Under the pieces are notes generated by a model that worked only from the letters and a program-made list of their open reading frames with translations, was not told the origin of the DNA and searched no databases. Positions 43,475 to 52,179 of a stretch of DNA of 64,000 nucleotides are shown piece after piece. The stretch is from JBFHRE01 sp041746105. Its GTDB lineage: Bacteria > Actinomycetota > Acidimicrobiia > Spongiisociales > ZC4RG35. The stretch covers positions 124,001 through 188,000 of the forward strand of contig JBGTHP010000017.1 of assembly GCA_041746105.1 (NCBI GenBank), in the 5' to 3' direction. The stretch's first letter is position 1. Each line of letters opens with the position of its first letter. The translations under genes were made by a program, and so were the position numbers.

Positions 43475-44559
43475 CGGATCTCCCGTCTCGAAGCGCCAAA
43501 AAATTCGAGACTCGGGCCCAACACCTCCCAGATCGACTGATCGACTGCAGGGATGGCAGCCTTAGAGGTGGCAATCGGGTCCACCCGCGCTCCCCAGCGG
43601 ACGGCCGCCGCCCCGTAGGACAGCCCCCCGCCAAACGCAGCAAAAACCAGGTTTGCGCCCGGTTCGATCCGGCCTTGCTCGAGCGCTTCGGTCAACGCAA
43701 CCGGAACGGTCGCGGCCGAAGTGTTTCCGTACGAGTGGATGTTGACGAAAACCTTGGCGTCGTCGAGACCGAGACGACGGGCGGTGGCGTCGATGATTCT
43801 CTGGTTCGCCTGATGCGGGATCATGAGATCGATTTCATCGATTGACCAACCCATTTCGGCGACAACCGCACCGGCGGCCTCGCCCATGCCTTTGACCGCC
43901 CGCTTGAAAACCTCGGGGCCCTCCATCGTGATGCCGGATGTGCGCGGGTTGGGCGTTCCGGGGTTGCCCTTGGTTCCGCTCACCGGAATGCAGAGGTGGG
44001 GGGCCGCACTTCCGTCGTTACCGAGACGCGAGGCGAGCACACCAACAGGCTGATCTGAGGCCTCCATGACAATCGCGCCGGCGCCATCGCCGAACAAAAC
44101 GCAGGTGGTCCGGTCTGTGTAGTCGACGACGTAGCTGAGTTTTTCGGCACCGACCACGAGAGCCTTGGTGGCTGCGCCCGTCTTGATCATCGAGTCCGCC
44201 ACGACCATGCCATATAGGAATCCAGAGCAATTGGCGTTCAGGTCGAAAACCGCCGCCCCATTTGCGCCGATCCGATCTTGGAGCAGGGCACTCGCGGCAG
44301 GGACCATCGAATCCGGTGTCAGGGTCGCGAGGATGATGAGATCGATCTGGGAAGCTTCCAACCCCGCTGCTGCGAGCGCGTGCTCGGATGCGACGGCTCC
44401 CATCTCCGAAACTTCGACATGACTGATCCGGCGTTCTTTGATCCCGCTTCGAGAGGTGATCCAGTCGTCATTGGTGTCGACGATCTGTTCGAGATCGTGA
44501 TTTGTGAGGACCGATGGGGGCATGGCTTTCCCCCAACCGGTAATTTCTGCGTAAGGCAT
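43471..44559 (-). CDS. fabH: β-Ketoacyl-ACP synthase III
   Basis: The 362-residue condensing enzyme starts fatty acid synthesis from acyl-CoA and malonyl-ACP. It shows the catalytic Cys in DLNANCSGFLYGMVVADSMI near residue 113, His in LMIPHQANQRIIDATARRLG, and Asn in NIHSYGNTSAATVPVALTEA. It is longer than E. coli FabH (317) by a C-terminal tail of about 35 residues after the catalytic core (VRWGARVDPIATSKAAIPAV onward). The tail has no known function. It overlaps fabD and fabG. Confidence 0.94.
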   Translation of the reverse strand: MPYAEITGWGKAMPPSVLTNHDLEQIVDTNDDWITSRSGIKERRISHVEVSEMGAVASEHALAAAGLEASQIDLIILATLTPDSMVPAASALLQDRIGANGAAVFDLNANCSGFLYGMVVADSMIKTGAATKALVVGAEKLSYVVDYTDRTTCVLFGDGAGAIVMEASDQPVGVLASRLGNDGSAAPHLCIPVSGTKGNPGTPNPRTSGITMEGPEVFKRAVKGMGEAAGAVVAEMGWSIDEIDLMIPHQANQRIIDATARRLGLDDAKVFVNIHSYGNTSAATVPVALTEALEQGRIEPGANLVFAAFGGGLSYGAAAVRWGARVDPIATSKAAIPAVDQSIWEVLGPSLEFFGASRREIR

Positions 44560-45503
44560 CAGTCTCCTTCTGGCACCATGCTAAATAGCGCTGACTGCAC
44601 AGGCTCTATTCCGTCGAGATCGCTCACTGCCAGAACGGTGCCTTCCGGCACGATTCGTCGTGCCATTCCGGCAGTGACCTCACCCGGTCCGATGTGGACG
44701 AAGGTGTCGATCCCTGAGCTCAACATTGCCCTGATCGAACTGTCGAAGCGCACCGGAGACACGACCTGGCGCACCAGCAGCGAGGCAACATCGTTTGATC
44801 CAGCAGGTTCCGCGGTGAAGTTGGCGTAGACCGGAAAAGAGGGTTCGGAAAAATCTATCGAGGCAACGGCCGCCTCGACCCTTGCCGCCGCCGGCGCCAT
44901 GAAGGGCGAATGGAACGCTCCAGCCACCTTGAGCCGCACGGCACGTTTGACGCCGAGCGCCCTCGAATGCTCCTCGAGCCATTCGAGATCGGCCGCGCCT
45001 CCTGCAACCACGACCTGACCGGGGCCGTTCAGGTTGGCTATGACAAGCCTCCCGCCCTGTTCGTTGTTGGCTCGGCATACCGCCTCCGCCATGTCTTCAT
45101 CGGCTCCAAGCAACGCAGCCATCCCCGACGGTTCTACGTCGGCGGCCGCCGCCATCGCCCTCCCCCGTTCGGCCACGGCTCCCAACGCATCGTCGAATGG
45201 CAAGGCTCCAGAGGCACACAAGGCGGTGTACTCACCCAAGGAGTGGCCCGCGGCCGCAGCCGGAGCCGGAGCCTTCTCCGCGAACGATTCCCAAAGCGCA
45301 TACGACAGCGCAAACAGGGCGGGCTGGGCGTGTTCGGTTCTCGTCAGATCGTCTTCCGGTCCCTCGATACACATATCCCGCAGGGACCACCCGAGAATCT
45401 GGTCGGCTCTGCGACCGAGAAGATCGGACCTTTTGTCGAAGAGATCGGCCCCCATCCCGACGAATTGTGATCCCTGTCCGGGAAACAGAACTGCAAATGG
45501 CAT
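44559..45503 (-). CDS. fabD: Malonyl-CoA--ACP transacylase
   Basis: The 314-residue enzyme loads malonate on ACP. It has VLFPGQGSQFVGMGADLFDK at residues 5-24, the active Ser in AAAGHSLGEYTALCASGALP near residue 89, and His in VAGAFHSPFMAPAAARVEAA. GGAGAAG precedes the ATG at 45503. It is the first gene of the fabD-fabH-fabG-acpP-fabF operon. Genes for acetyl-CoA carboxylase, FabI and FabZ are not in the window. Confidence 0.95.
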   Translation of the reverse strand: MPFAVLFPGQGSQFVGMGADLFDKRSDLLGRRADQILGWSLRDMCIEGPEDDLTRTEHAQPALFALSYALWESFAEKAPAPAAAAGHSLGEYTALCASGALPFDDALGAVAERGRAMAAAADVEPSGMAALLGADEDMAEAVCRANNEQGGRLVIANLNGPGQVVVAGGAADLEWLEEHSRALGVKRAVRLKVAGAFHSPFMAPAAARVEAAVASIDFSEPSFPVYANFTAEPAGSNDVASLLVRQVVSPVRFDSSIRAMLSSGIDTFVHIGPGEVTAGMARRIVPEGTVLAVSDLDGIEPVQSALFSMVPEGD

Positions 45504-45538
45504 CACTTCTCCGACTCGTCGAGCCCTCCCGAGGTTAC

Positions 45539-46570
45539 CTATCGGAAAAGCGCCGCCAACAAACGGTCGCCATCTGCAGCGCCCACATCGCGATGAGTGA
45601 CAAGGCGCCACACCCCGTTGAGCGGCGGATTCGACCGGATTCCGGCGGATTCGAGTCTGGCGGCGATGTCAGGCCATTCTGGCCCGAGATGGTCCACCGC
45701 CACATTGATGATGTTGGTTTCGACGTTGTCGAGAACGAGTGCGTGTGGTGCCCGATCCAGAATGCCTGCAGCAATACGAAGCGCCAATTCATGGTCCTCG
45801 GCCAGACGCTCCCAGTCCCGCATGGCAACCAGCGCGGCGGCGGCGAGCACCCCGACCTGTCGCATTCCTCCGCCCAGCCGCTTGCGGAGGTACCGCGCCT
45901 CATCGATCAGGTCCTTCGACCCACAGAGCACAGAGCCCACCGGTGCCCCCAACCCTTTTGAGAAACAAAAAGTGATCGTGTTGGCATCCGTTGCCAGTTG
46001 TTCGACTTCAACGCCCAGCTTGACGGCGGCGTTGAAGATCCGAGCACCGTCGAGATGGACGCTCAGATTCTGGCTACGGGCCAAGGAGGTTGTTTCTGCC
46101 ATATCGTCGATCGGAATCACCTGACCTCCCGACAGATTGTGAGTGTTCTCCCATACCATCAGGCCGACACGCGGATAAAAACGCCCGGCCGCTGCCAAAG
46201 CCACCTCGACCTGGTGGGGGGCGATGCGGCCGCCCGGCGCATGTACCGTCCGAAAGGCCACGCCGGAAAGAGCTGACGCCGCCCCCCGTTCCACGTTTCG
46301 ACAGTGCGCCCCTTCATCGCAGAGAACCTCCTCCCCCGGCGAGGTCTGCGTCATGATCGCCAGTTGGTTCCCCATCGTTCCCGACGGAACAAAAACGGAT
46401 GCCTCCTTGCCAACGATCGCGGCGGATGCGGCTTCCAGGCGGTTGACGGTCGGATCCTCGCCATACACGTCGTCGCCGACTTCGGCTTCGGCCATGGCAC
46501 GACGCATCTCATCTGTCGGTCGTGTCACCGTATCGGAGCGGAAATCGGCGATGCCGTCGGGAAAAGCCAT
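45539..46570 (-). CDS. ltaE: Low-specificity L-threonine aldolase
   Basis: The 343-residue PLP enzyme of the β-eliminating lyase family cleaves L-threonine to glycine and acetaldehyde. Signatures are [20 protein letters not shown] (residues 9-28), [33 protein letters not shown] with the PLP-binding Asp, and the PLP Lys in [17 protein letters not shown] near residue 203. It lies 35 bases upstream of fabD on the same strand and could be read into the fab operon. TACTCT lies 6 bases before its ATG. Confidence 0.92.
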   Translation of the reverse strand: MAFPDGIADFRSDTVTRPTDEMRRAMAEAEVGDDVYGEDPTVNRLEAASAAIVGKEASVFVPSGTMGNQLAIMTQTSPGEEVLCDEGAHCRNVERGAASALSGVAFRTVHAPGGRIAPHQVEVALAAAGRFYPRVGLMVWENTHNLSGGQVIPIDDMAETTSLARSQNLSVHLDGARIFNAAVKLGVEVEQLATDANTITFCFSKGLGAPVGSVLCGSKDLIDEARYLRKRLGGGMRQVGVLAAAALVAMRDWERLAEDHELALRIAAGILDRAPHALVLDNVETNIINVAVDHLGPEWPDIAARLESAGIRSNPPLNGVWRLVTHRDVGAADGDRLLAALFR

Positions 46571-46576
46571 GGGGGG

Positions 46577-46582
46577 AGAGTA
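46577..46582 (-). promoter_or_regulatory. Candidate -10 box for the threonine aldolase gene
   Basis: Read on the minus strand, TACTCT is followed by six C and then the ATG. No Shine-Dalgarno sequence can be present in that spacer. Confidence 0.45.
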
Positions 46583-46603
46583 GGTGAAGGGAGCCGACCG
46601 TCA

Positions 46604-46609
46604 TAGGCT
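46604..46609 (+). promoter_or_regulatory. Candidate -10 box for the LigD-type polymerase gene
   Basis: TAGGCT is followed by 6 bases and then the GTG start. It is divergent from the threonine aldolase box, 21 bases away. Confidence 0.45.
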
Positions 46610-46615
46610 TGAGGC

Positions 46616-47509
46616 GTGCAAGTGTCCAACGCCGAGCGGGTGATCTTCCCTCATATCGGTCTGTCAAAAGGCGAACTGGTCGGGTACTACGAAACCGTTG
46701 CCGAGACCATGCTGCCCTTCGTTGTGGATCGCCCGGTCACCCTCCAGCGTTTTCCAAAGGGTTTGGCCGGACCAGGGTTCATGCAGAAGAACGCTTCAGG
46801 CCATTTCCCGGATTCGATCGGAAGATTCGAGGTGCCGAAGACCGGAGGCGGAACCACCGTGTATCCGGTCATCACCAAGGCGGATCAGATCCCCTACCTA
46901 GCCAATCAAGGCACGATCACGTTTCACATCTGGACCAGTCGGCTTCCCGACGACAATCTCGCCGACGCCATGGTGCTGGATCTGGACCCGACCGAGGGGG
47001 AGAACGAGATGGTCAGGACCGTGGCATTGGCGGTTGCAGCCGTGCTCGGGGAGTTCGCCATAGGCTCCATCCCGGTGGCAACGGGGTCGAAGGGTTTTCA
47101 TCTCTGGATTCCGACGATTCCGACCGGGTGGGAGTTGATGACGGCTGCCTCTCGCGCTCTCGCCGGAATCATTGCTCTGAAACACCCCGAACTCGCCACG
47201 ACCGAGTTCCTGAAGCGCAACCGTCGTGGCCGGGTCTTCATCGACTGGCTGAGAAACCATCAAGGCTCGACGGTTGTATCCCCGCTGTCGGTCAGACCAC
47301 GGCCCACGGCCCCGGTGGCAATGCCGATCGAGTGGGCCGAGCTACCTTCAACCGAACCGGCGGGGTGGACGGTTTCGAACGTGGGAACCCGTCTGGCCGG
47401 CCTTCCGAAATGGCCTGCACCAGCTGAACTACCTCACGACCAGATAATCAAGACTGCGATCGAACTTGGCGTGGACATGGAAGCCGAATTCGACCGATTC
47501 GGCAGGTGA
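46616..47509 (+). CDS. Stand-alone LigD-type polymerase/primase domain protein
   Basis: The 297-residue protein of the archaeo-eukaryotic primase superfamily matches the polymerase domain of bacterial LigD. Early motifs are LSKGELVGYYETVAETMLPF and RPVTLQRFPKG. The metal-binding aspartates lie in MVLDLDPTEGENEM near residue 119, the nucleotide-binding SKGFHLWIP near 158, and the third acidic residue in GRVFIDWLRNHQG. LigD takes part in end joining with Ku; neither Ku nor a ligase domain is nearby. Actinobacteria often carry such separate polymerase paralogues (PrimC/PolD types). The GTG start appears leaderless. Confidence 0.88.
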   Translation: MQVSNAERVIFPHIGLSKGELVGYYETVAETMLPFVVDRPVTLQRFPKGLAGPGFMQKNASGHFPDSIGRFEVPKTGGGTTVYPVITKADQIPYLANQGTITFHIWTSRLPDDNLADAMVLDLDPTEGENEMVRTVALAVAAVLGEFAIGSIPVATGSKGFHLWIPTIPTGWELMTAASRALAGIIALKHPELATTEFLKRNRRGRVFIDWLRNHQGSTVVSPLSVRPRPTAPVAMPIEWAELPSTEPAGWTVSNVGTRLAGLPKWPAPAELPHDQIIKTAIELGVDMEAEFDRFGR

Positions 47510-47529
47510 GGGGGCGAGCGGCATTCCTT

Positions 47530-48708
47530 TCAGAGCTGGTCGAGCGCCTTTCTGATCCCGCCAACTGCCTGGCGGATGCGCTGATCATTCTCGACGAGGG
47601 CGAAGCGGACGAATCCCTCTCCGGTTGGACCGAACCCGATGCCGGGGCTGACCGCCACCTTTGCCTTCTCGATCAGGTGGATAGCAAAATCGAGTGACTT
47701 CATGTTGTGATATGGCTCCGGTATCGGTGCCCAAACGAACATGGTTCCCTTCGGCTTCTCTATCTTCCAACCGGTGCGGTTGAGACCCTCCACCAGGGCA
47801 TCCCTGCGACCGAGATAGATCTCATTGACCTCCTCGACATAGTCGTCGCCTTCATTGAGGGCGATGATCGATGCGATCTGGATCGGCTGGAACGTCCCGT
47901 AATCGAGGTATGACTTGAGCTTCGCCAGCGCTGCCACGATCTGCGGATTGCCGACCATGAAACCAACCCTCCACCCCGCCATCGAATGCCCTTTGGTCAG
48001 CGTGTACAACTCGACACCAACCTCTTTGGCGCCATCGACCTGCATCATCGACGGTGGTTTGTACCCGTCGAAGGAAATGTCGGCGTAAGCGAAGTCGTTG
48101 ACGAGGATCACGCCGTGTTCGTGGGCGAACCTGACCAGCCGTTCGAAAAAATCCAATTCGACACAATGGGCCGTTGGATTGTGCGGGAAGGACACGACGA
48201 TCACCTTGGGCTGGGGCCAAGAGTTCCGAAACATCCTCTCCAAGGTCTCGAAATAGTCCGACTCGCTGTCGATCGGGCACATCCGCGCCTCCGCCCCGGC
48301 CATCGAGGCCGCGTAGATATGGATCGGATAAGACGGGGTTGGCACGATGGCGGCATCTCCCGGTTGAACCAGGACCCACATGAGGTGGGACAACCCTTCC
48401 TTGGCCCCGATCGTGGAGATGATCTCGGTTTCAGGATCGAGATACACCCCGAAGCGCCTCTCATAACGATCGGCTACCGCCTTTCGGAGATTGGGCAGGC
48501 CTCGGGAGACCGAATAGCGATGATTGCGCGGGTTTTGGGCCGCCTCGATCAGTTTGTCGACAACAAACGGTGCAGAAGGAATGTCGGGGTTGCCAAAACC
48601 GAGATCGACGATGTCCTCGCCTGCCTTTCTCGCCGCCACTTTCCGCTGGTTGACCTCGGCAAAAACGTAGGGAGGGAGGTTTTCGATTCGTCGGAACTGA
48701 AAGTCCAT
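47530..48708 (-). CDS. Class I/II aminotransferase, AlaC-like
   Basis: The 392-residue PLP aminotransferase of fold type I has DLGFGNPDIPSAPFVVDKLI, YSVSRGLPNLRKAVADRYER, VVSFPHNPTAHCVELDFFER with the conserved Asn-Pro, and the PLP lysine in LYTLTKGHSMAGWRVGFMVG near residue 235. FPxNPTAxCVE and the MAGWRVGFMVGN segment are typical of AlaC, the glutamate-pyruvate aminotransferase of alanine synthesis. A role with LL-diaminopimelate or another amino acid is not excluded. TATCCT lies 7 bases before its ATG, and no Shine-Dalgarno sequence is seen. Confidence 0.88.
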   Translation of the reverse strand: MDFQFRRIENLPPYVFAEVNQRKVAARKAGEDIVDLGFGNPDIPSAPFVVDKLIEAAQNPRNHRYSVSRGLPNLRKAVADRYERRFGVYLDPETEIISTIGAKEGLSHLMWVLVQPGDAAIVPTPSYPIHIYAASMAGAEARMCPIDSESDYFETLERMFRNSWPQPKVIVVSFPHNPTAHCVELDFFERLVRFAHEHGVILVNDFAYADISFDGYKPPSMMQVDGAKEVGVELYTLTKGHSMAGWRVGFMVGNPQIVAALAKLKSYLDYGTFQPIQIASIIALNEGDDYVEEVNEIYLGRRDALVEGLNRTGWKIEKPKGTMFVWAPIPEPYHNMKSLDFAIHLIEKAKVAVSPGIGFGPTGEGFVRFALVENDQRIRQAVGGIRKALDQL

Positions 48709-48715
48709 TGGTTCA

Positions 48716-48721
48716 AGGATA
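48716..48721 (-). promoter_or_regulatory. Candidate -10 box for the AlaC-like gene
   Basis: Read on the minus strand, TATCCT is followed by 7 bases and then the ATG. It lies just downstream of the stop codon of the luciferase-like oxidoreductase gene. Confidence 0.45.
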
Positions 48722-48732
48722 CCTAGTGCTCG

Positions 48733-49527
48733 TCAAGCCAATTTCTCGCCGATGCCTGCTACCAGTTCCCACGATGGCCTGCGGTTGGGTACCGGCGTCA
48801 GGATTATCTCCTCCGCCCCGCTGTCGGCAAGGCGCAGGGCCAGGGCCACCGCCTCGGCCATGGTGAGACGCATCACGCCTGGACCCGGCGACCTTTTGCT
48901 CAACCGTTCCTCGAGGTCGGCGGCGTCGGTACCGAGCATCACGGCAGAGCCCCATGAACACCGCGCACCATGGTTCATACTCCGAACAAGCCGAGATTTT
49001 TCGGCGAACGCTCCAGGGTCGATGCCCCATCCGTTCCACGACCCCGACTCCGCCGCAATCTCGAGCGTGGCGGGGTGCAAGCCTCCGATTACGACTGAGA
49101 CTCCCGCTGCCCTCAATTCCGATGCGATGGATGCCATCCGCCTCCGTCGCACGGTCGCCGGATCGACTCCGTGGCAGAACCGTTCCTGCTCATCGGCGGT
49201 CGCATGATCGCCGATGCCCAACCCAACCACTGCCCGCCGGCCCGCGATTGCAGCGACGCTCATCCCCAACGCCACAGATTCGTCGTCCGAACGAAGACCG
49301 ACCCGCATGACCATGGTGCCGACCGAGACCCGACTGCTTGCTGCGGCCAGCACGCCGACTGTCGACGCCAAATCAAAAACCGGGCCGGCCGGACGGCCGA
49401 GCGGGATCAAATGGTCGAAGGCGTAGATTCCCGATATGCCGGAACTGTCACAGAACGATGCGGCCTCTCTCAGAACTCCTGGATCAGATCCGAATACCGG
49501 AGCTCCAACGGACAACTCCACGCTCAC
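48733..49527 (-). CDS. Luciferase-like (LLM class, probably F420-dependent) oxidoreductase
   Basis: The 264-residue TIM-barrel protein has SGISGIYAFDHLIPLG near residue 30, VSVGTMVMRVGLRSDD near 66, and RRAVVGLGIGDHATADEQER near 96, where the family binds the cofactor. It is shorter than usual (about 280-350 residues). Actinobacterial members commonly use coenzyme F420, but FMN use cannot be excluded. The substrate is unknown. The start is a GTG overlapping the DUF1232 stop codon. It is the last gene of a six-gene operon. Confidence 0.83.
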   Translation of the reverse strand: MSVELSVGAPVFGSDPGVLREAASFCDSSGISGIYAFDHLIPLGRPAGPVFDLASTVGVLAAASSRVSVGTMVMRVGLRSDDESVALGMSVAAIAGRRAVVGLGIGDHATADEQERFCHGVDPATVRRRRMASIASELRAAGVSVVIGGLHPATLEIAAESGSWNGWGIDPGAFAEKSRLVRSMNHGARCSWGSAVMLGTDAADLEERLSKRSPGPGVMRLTMAEAVALALRLADSGAEEIILTPVPNRRPSWELVAGIGEKLA

Positions 49528-49949
49528 GACTGGGACAGGCGCCCGATCAGCTTGCGGATCCTCGAAGGAACCAGATCGGAGGCAACGTCGAGGATCGAGC
49601 GGATCATCTCGAGGAGGTCCCGCGGGCCATCCCAGTGTTCCAAGACCAATTCCTCCCCTGCAACGTTGACGAGGTGGTTGACCGCGAATGCGACCAGGAG
49701 GAGGTCGTCGGCGAAGCCGACTATCGGAATTATCTCCGGAATCAGGTCGACCGGACTGACGACATAGGCGAGGGCGGCGCCGATGACGAGTTTCGACCGT
49801 CTCGGCACACGCGGATCGCGAATCAGCCTGGCGAGCAGCTTCAACAGGTTCGGAATCAGCCCCACTGCGTCAAGTACGAACTTCTGAAGTTGTATTCGAC
49901 CGTCGTCGCCCGGCTCGATGATGTCGTCGGGTCGTCTCGAATCGCTCAT
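49524..49949 (-). CDS. DUF1232 (YkvA-like) membrane protein
   Basis: The 141-residue protein has the DUF1232 core LIRDPRVPRRSKLVIGAALA followed by YVVSPVDLIPEIIPIVGFAD and DLLLVAFAVNHLVN (about residues 42-95). These form two hydrophobic helices around the conserved Asp-Leu-Ile-Pro. The function is unknown. Its ATG overlaps the ROK kinase stop codon (ATGA) and its stop overlaps the next start, so it is translationally coupled on both sides. The longer open frame to 50282 lies inside the kinase gene and is rejected. Confidence 0.87.
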   Translation of the reverse strand: MSDSRRPDDIIEPGDDGRIQLQKFVLDAVGLIPNLLKLLARLIRDPRVPRRSKLVIGAALAYVVSPVDLIPEIIPIVGFADDLLLVAFAVNHLVNVAGEELVLEHWDGPRDLLEMIRSILDVASDLVPSRIRKLIGRLSQS

Positions 49950-50815
49950 GGCTGCGATGCTATGGCAGCGCCCACCGCTCCCGCCAATCGCCCAAAAACA
50001 GAATTGGCGAGTTCGGGCAGCGATCTGTGGGTGGCGCCGGGCAGGTCGGCGGCGATTTTCTCTCGCGCCGCTTCGAGCAGCCCGGGGCCGGCTTCCGCCC
50101 CGGCTCCCCCGATCACAACAACGGCGGGGTCCAGAACAAGGATCAATTGAATCAACCCGTCCCCGAGTTCTCGTCCGAGGCGGGTTATGACTTCGATCGC
50201 ATTCTTTTGCCCGCCGGCAGCCGCCCGGCCGAGCCAACCGGGACCGGATTCCACGGCGGCCCCACTCAGGTCGCGAGCGCATTCATCCATGATCCTGGCC
50301 GAGACGAGCGTTTCCCAGCACCCGGTCGATCCGCATACACATGCGATCCCGTTGTCTCGAAGTTTGAGATGCCCGACTTCGCCTGCGAAGGAACCTCCGC
50401 GCCTGAGTTCGCCGTTGTTGAAGTATCCGGCGCCGATGCCCGATCCCAACATCACGGCCAAAACCGAATCGTGTCGGCGTCCTGCTCCTTCTTTGGCTTC
50501 GGCCAGCGCCGCCATGTTGGCGTCGTTGTCCACGACCACCGGGATCTCGTAACGACGGGTCAATTGGTCCTGCGACATCTCCAAGGTCTGGAGGTGCGGA
50601 CCCCAGACGAAGGCGCCGCGAGGCCAGGTAACCAACCCGGCGAGGCCGACCCCGAGTGATTGAGGACGATGCTCTGTGACGAGACGATCGCAAATTTCCA
50701 TGACAAACGACGTTCTCTCGCCGGACGGCATCGGCCACGTCCCGAGATCATGGAACCCGTCATCGAGTGCGACGGCTTTCACCGCCGAACCACCAACATC
50801 AAATCCGAGCCTCAT
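49946..50815 (-). CDS. ROK-family sugar kinase (glucokinase-like)
   Basis: The 289-residue protein has the phosphate-binding loop MRLGFDVGGSAVKAVALDDG at its N-terminus, VVVDNDANMAALAEA with the catalytic Asp near residue 97, LGSGIGAGYFNNGEL, and the ROK zinc motif GIACVCGSTGCWETL near 165. ROK kinases phosphorylate glucose or related sugars, and in actinobacteria some also serve as polyphosphate glucokinases. I chose the ATG at 50815, which overlaps the stop of a 59-residue gene. The sugar is not certain. Confidence 0.9.
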   Translation of the reverse strand: MRLGFDVGGSAVKAVALDDGFHDLGTWPMPSGERTSFVMEICDRLVTEHRPQSLGVGLAGLVTWPRGAFVWGPHLQTLEMSQDQLTRRYEIPVVVDNDANMAALAEAKEGAGRRHDSVLAVMLGSGIGAGYFNNGELRRGGSFAGEVGHLKLRDNGIACVCGSTGCWETLVSARIMDECARDLSGAAVESGPGWLGRAAAGGQKNAIEVITRLGRELGDGLIQLILVLDPAVVVIGGAGAEAGPGLLEAAREKIAADLPGATHRSLPELANSVFGRLAGAVGAAIASQP

Positions 50816-50991
50816 TCGATGTCGACCCGGCCCTCCCAACTTGCCGACTCATCACCATCTTTGAGCTTGCTCAACTCCTCGATAACGGCACTCACGGCCT
50901 TCAGGCCTTCAACAGCCGCTTTCAGCAAGTGGTACACCGCCCTTTGCCCCGCCCTCGAAAAAGCCTCCATCGGCTCTGGTCGGTGCGTCAT
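50812..50991 (-). CDS. 59-residue uncharacterised protein between Get3-type ATPase and ROK kinase
   Basis: A small open frame starts with the ATG at 50991, inside the ATPase stop codon (ATGA). It ends with a TGA that overlaps the ROK kinase ATG. It reads MTHRPEPMEAFSRAGQRAVY, then HLLKAAVEGLKAVSAVIEEL and a polar tail with KDGDESASWEGRVDIE. Residues about 10-44 would form one amphipathic helix with a hydrophobic face (VYHLLKAAVEGLKAVSAVI). Perfect coupling to both neighbours makes it very likely to be real. A possible role is as helical cargo or partner for the ATPase. No family is assigned. Confidence 0.75.
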   Translation of the reverse strand: MTHRPEPMEAFSRAGQRAVYHLLKAAVEGLKAVSAVIEELSKLKDGDESASWEGRVDIE

Positions 50992-52178
50992 ACCTTCACT
51001 CTTTGCGTGGTGGACGGCGTTCCAAAGGTGACGGTCAGTTTGCCGGAGTCCAATCGCGCCTTGGTGATCGGGCGCCTCTGGAGCGTGTCTGGCAGAACAA
51101 ACGATCGCCGGTACGGACCGACTCTGAGAAACAGCTCCGACCCGTGCCGGTAGACATCGATGTCATCGTGGGAGATGAAAGGGACATCCATCTCTAACTC
51201 AAGGATCCCGTCGACCTCGTCGACCCGAAATGGACTGGTCGCCCTGAAGTCCAGAATCGGATCTCCATCGCCGTAGAGCTCTTCTGCCAGGAACGCCAAC
51301 CGTTCCATCCCCACCATTTCGTCATCAAAAAGCCGAAGTCGGAGCCGCGGCACCTCGGCAAAGGCTTCGTCGACGGCATCGAGATGTCTCTTCTGGATCG
51401 TCCGCCAGCGAGAGAAGTAGGGATCCTCCACCTCGTCGGGCAACACCCGATTGACAACAACGCCGTCTACTCCATAACCGAAAAGCCCAAGATAGGTGTA
51501 GGTGCGCCTGGCTTCGTCTATGACCATCTTTTCTGGATTCACGACAAGGCGGGCCGACGTTATCGCGGGATCGGACAGCAGTTCCTTCATCTGTTCGACA
51601 CCTTCGAAAACACCCTGGGCAGCCAGAAAGACGTTGTCATCCGGGACGGGAAGATCCGTCATCCGAGTCAGAAACGGCCGAGCCGCCTTCATCAGACGTC
51701 TCTCCGCAGGCATCACTTTCTCGAAATACCAAGAGAGCACCTCGGGGAGGCTGAGCAGACGAAGCGTCTCGGCGGTCGGAGCACAGTCGACGACTATCAC
51801 GTCGAAGTCGCCGGAGCGGGCCCGCTGGTTGACGTCGAGAAGCGCAAACAACTCGTCCATACCAGGAAAAACCAAGAACTCTTCTGCCTCGATCCCGCGA
51901 GCGCCACCCCAATCGAGCACGTTGATCAACTGGTTCCTGATGGCACCCCAGTGTCGCTCGAGCTGCTGTTGGGAATCGATCTGCTGGGCCCATAGACGTT
52001 GTGACACCAGGATCGGTTGGTCGCCGAGGCTCACTTCGAGCGCATCGGCGAGGGAATGGGCCGGATCGGTGGAACAGACAAGGGTCCGGTGTCCGATGGC
52101 TGCGGATCTGATGGCGGTGGCGGCCGCAATTGTCGTCTTCCCGACCCCGCCCTTCCCCGTGACGAGGACGATTCTCAT
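50988..52178 (-). CDS. Get3/ArsA ATPase with C-terminal alpha-crystallin-like domain (Get3d-like)
   Basis: The 396-residue ATPase has full-signature Walker A TGKGGVGKTTIAAATAIRSA (residues 7-26), the switch motif VCSTDPAHSLADALEVSLGD near residue 34, and VIVVDCAPTAETLRLLSLPE near 128. The last 90 residues or so (PFISHDDIDVYRHGSELFLR, then GPYRRSFVLPDTLQRRPITK and KLTVTFG) resemble an HSP20/alpha-crystallin fold. That architecture is known in cyanobacterial and plastid Get3d. It has no arsenical-pump neighbours. A chaperone-type ATPase for hydrophobic clients is a reasonable inference. It is second in the operon, 1 base after the SRPBCC gene. Confidence 0.88.
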   Translation of the reverse strand: MRIVLVTGKGGVGKTTIAAATAIRSAAIGHRTLVCSTDPAHSLADALEVSLGDQPILVSQRLWAQQIDSQQQLERHWGAIRNQLINVLDWGGARGIEAEEFLVFPGMDELFALLDVNQRARSGDFDVIVVDCAPTAETLRLLSLPEVLSWYFEKVMPAERRLMKAARPFLTRMTDLPVPDDNVFLAAQGVFEGVEQMKELLSDPAITSARLVVNPEKMVIDEARRTYTYLGLFGYGVDGVVVNRVLPDEVEDPYFSRWRTIQKRHLDAVDEAFAEVPRLRLRLFDDEMVGMERLAFLAEELYGDGDPILDFRATSPFRVDEVDGILELEMDVPFISHDDIDVYRHGSELFLRVGPYRRSFVLPDTLQRRPITKARLDSGKLTVTFGTPSTTQRVKV

Positions 52179-52179
52179 C

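Noticed and set aside
50988..52178. Arsenite pump ATPase (arsA) for the Get3-type gene
   Set aside because: It has no tandem ATPase halves, no metal-site cysteine triad and no arsB, arsC or arsR neighbours.
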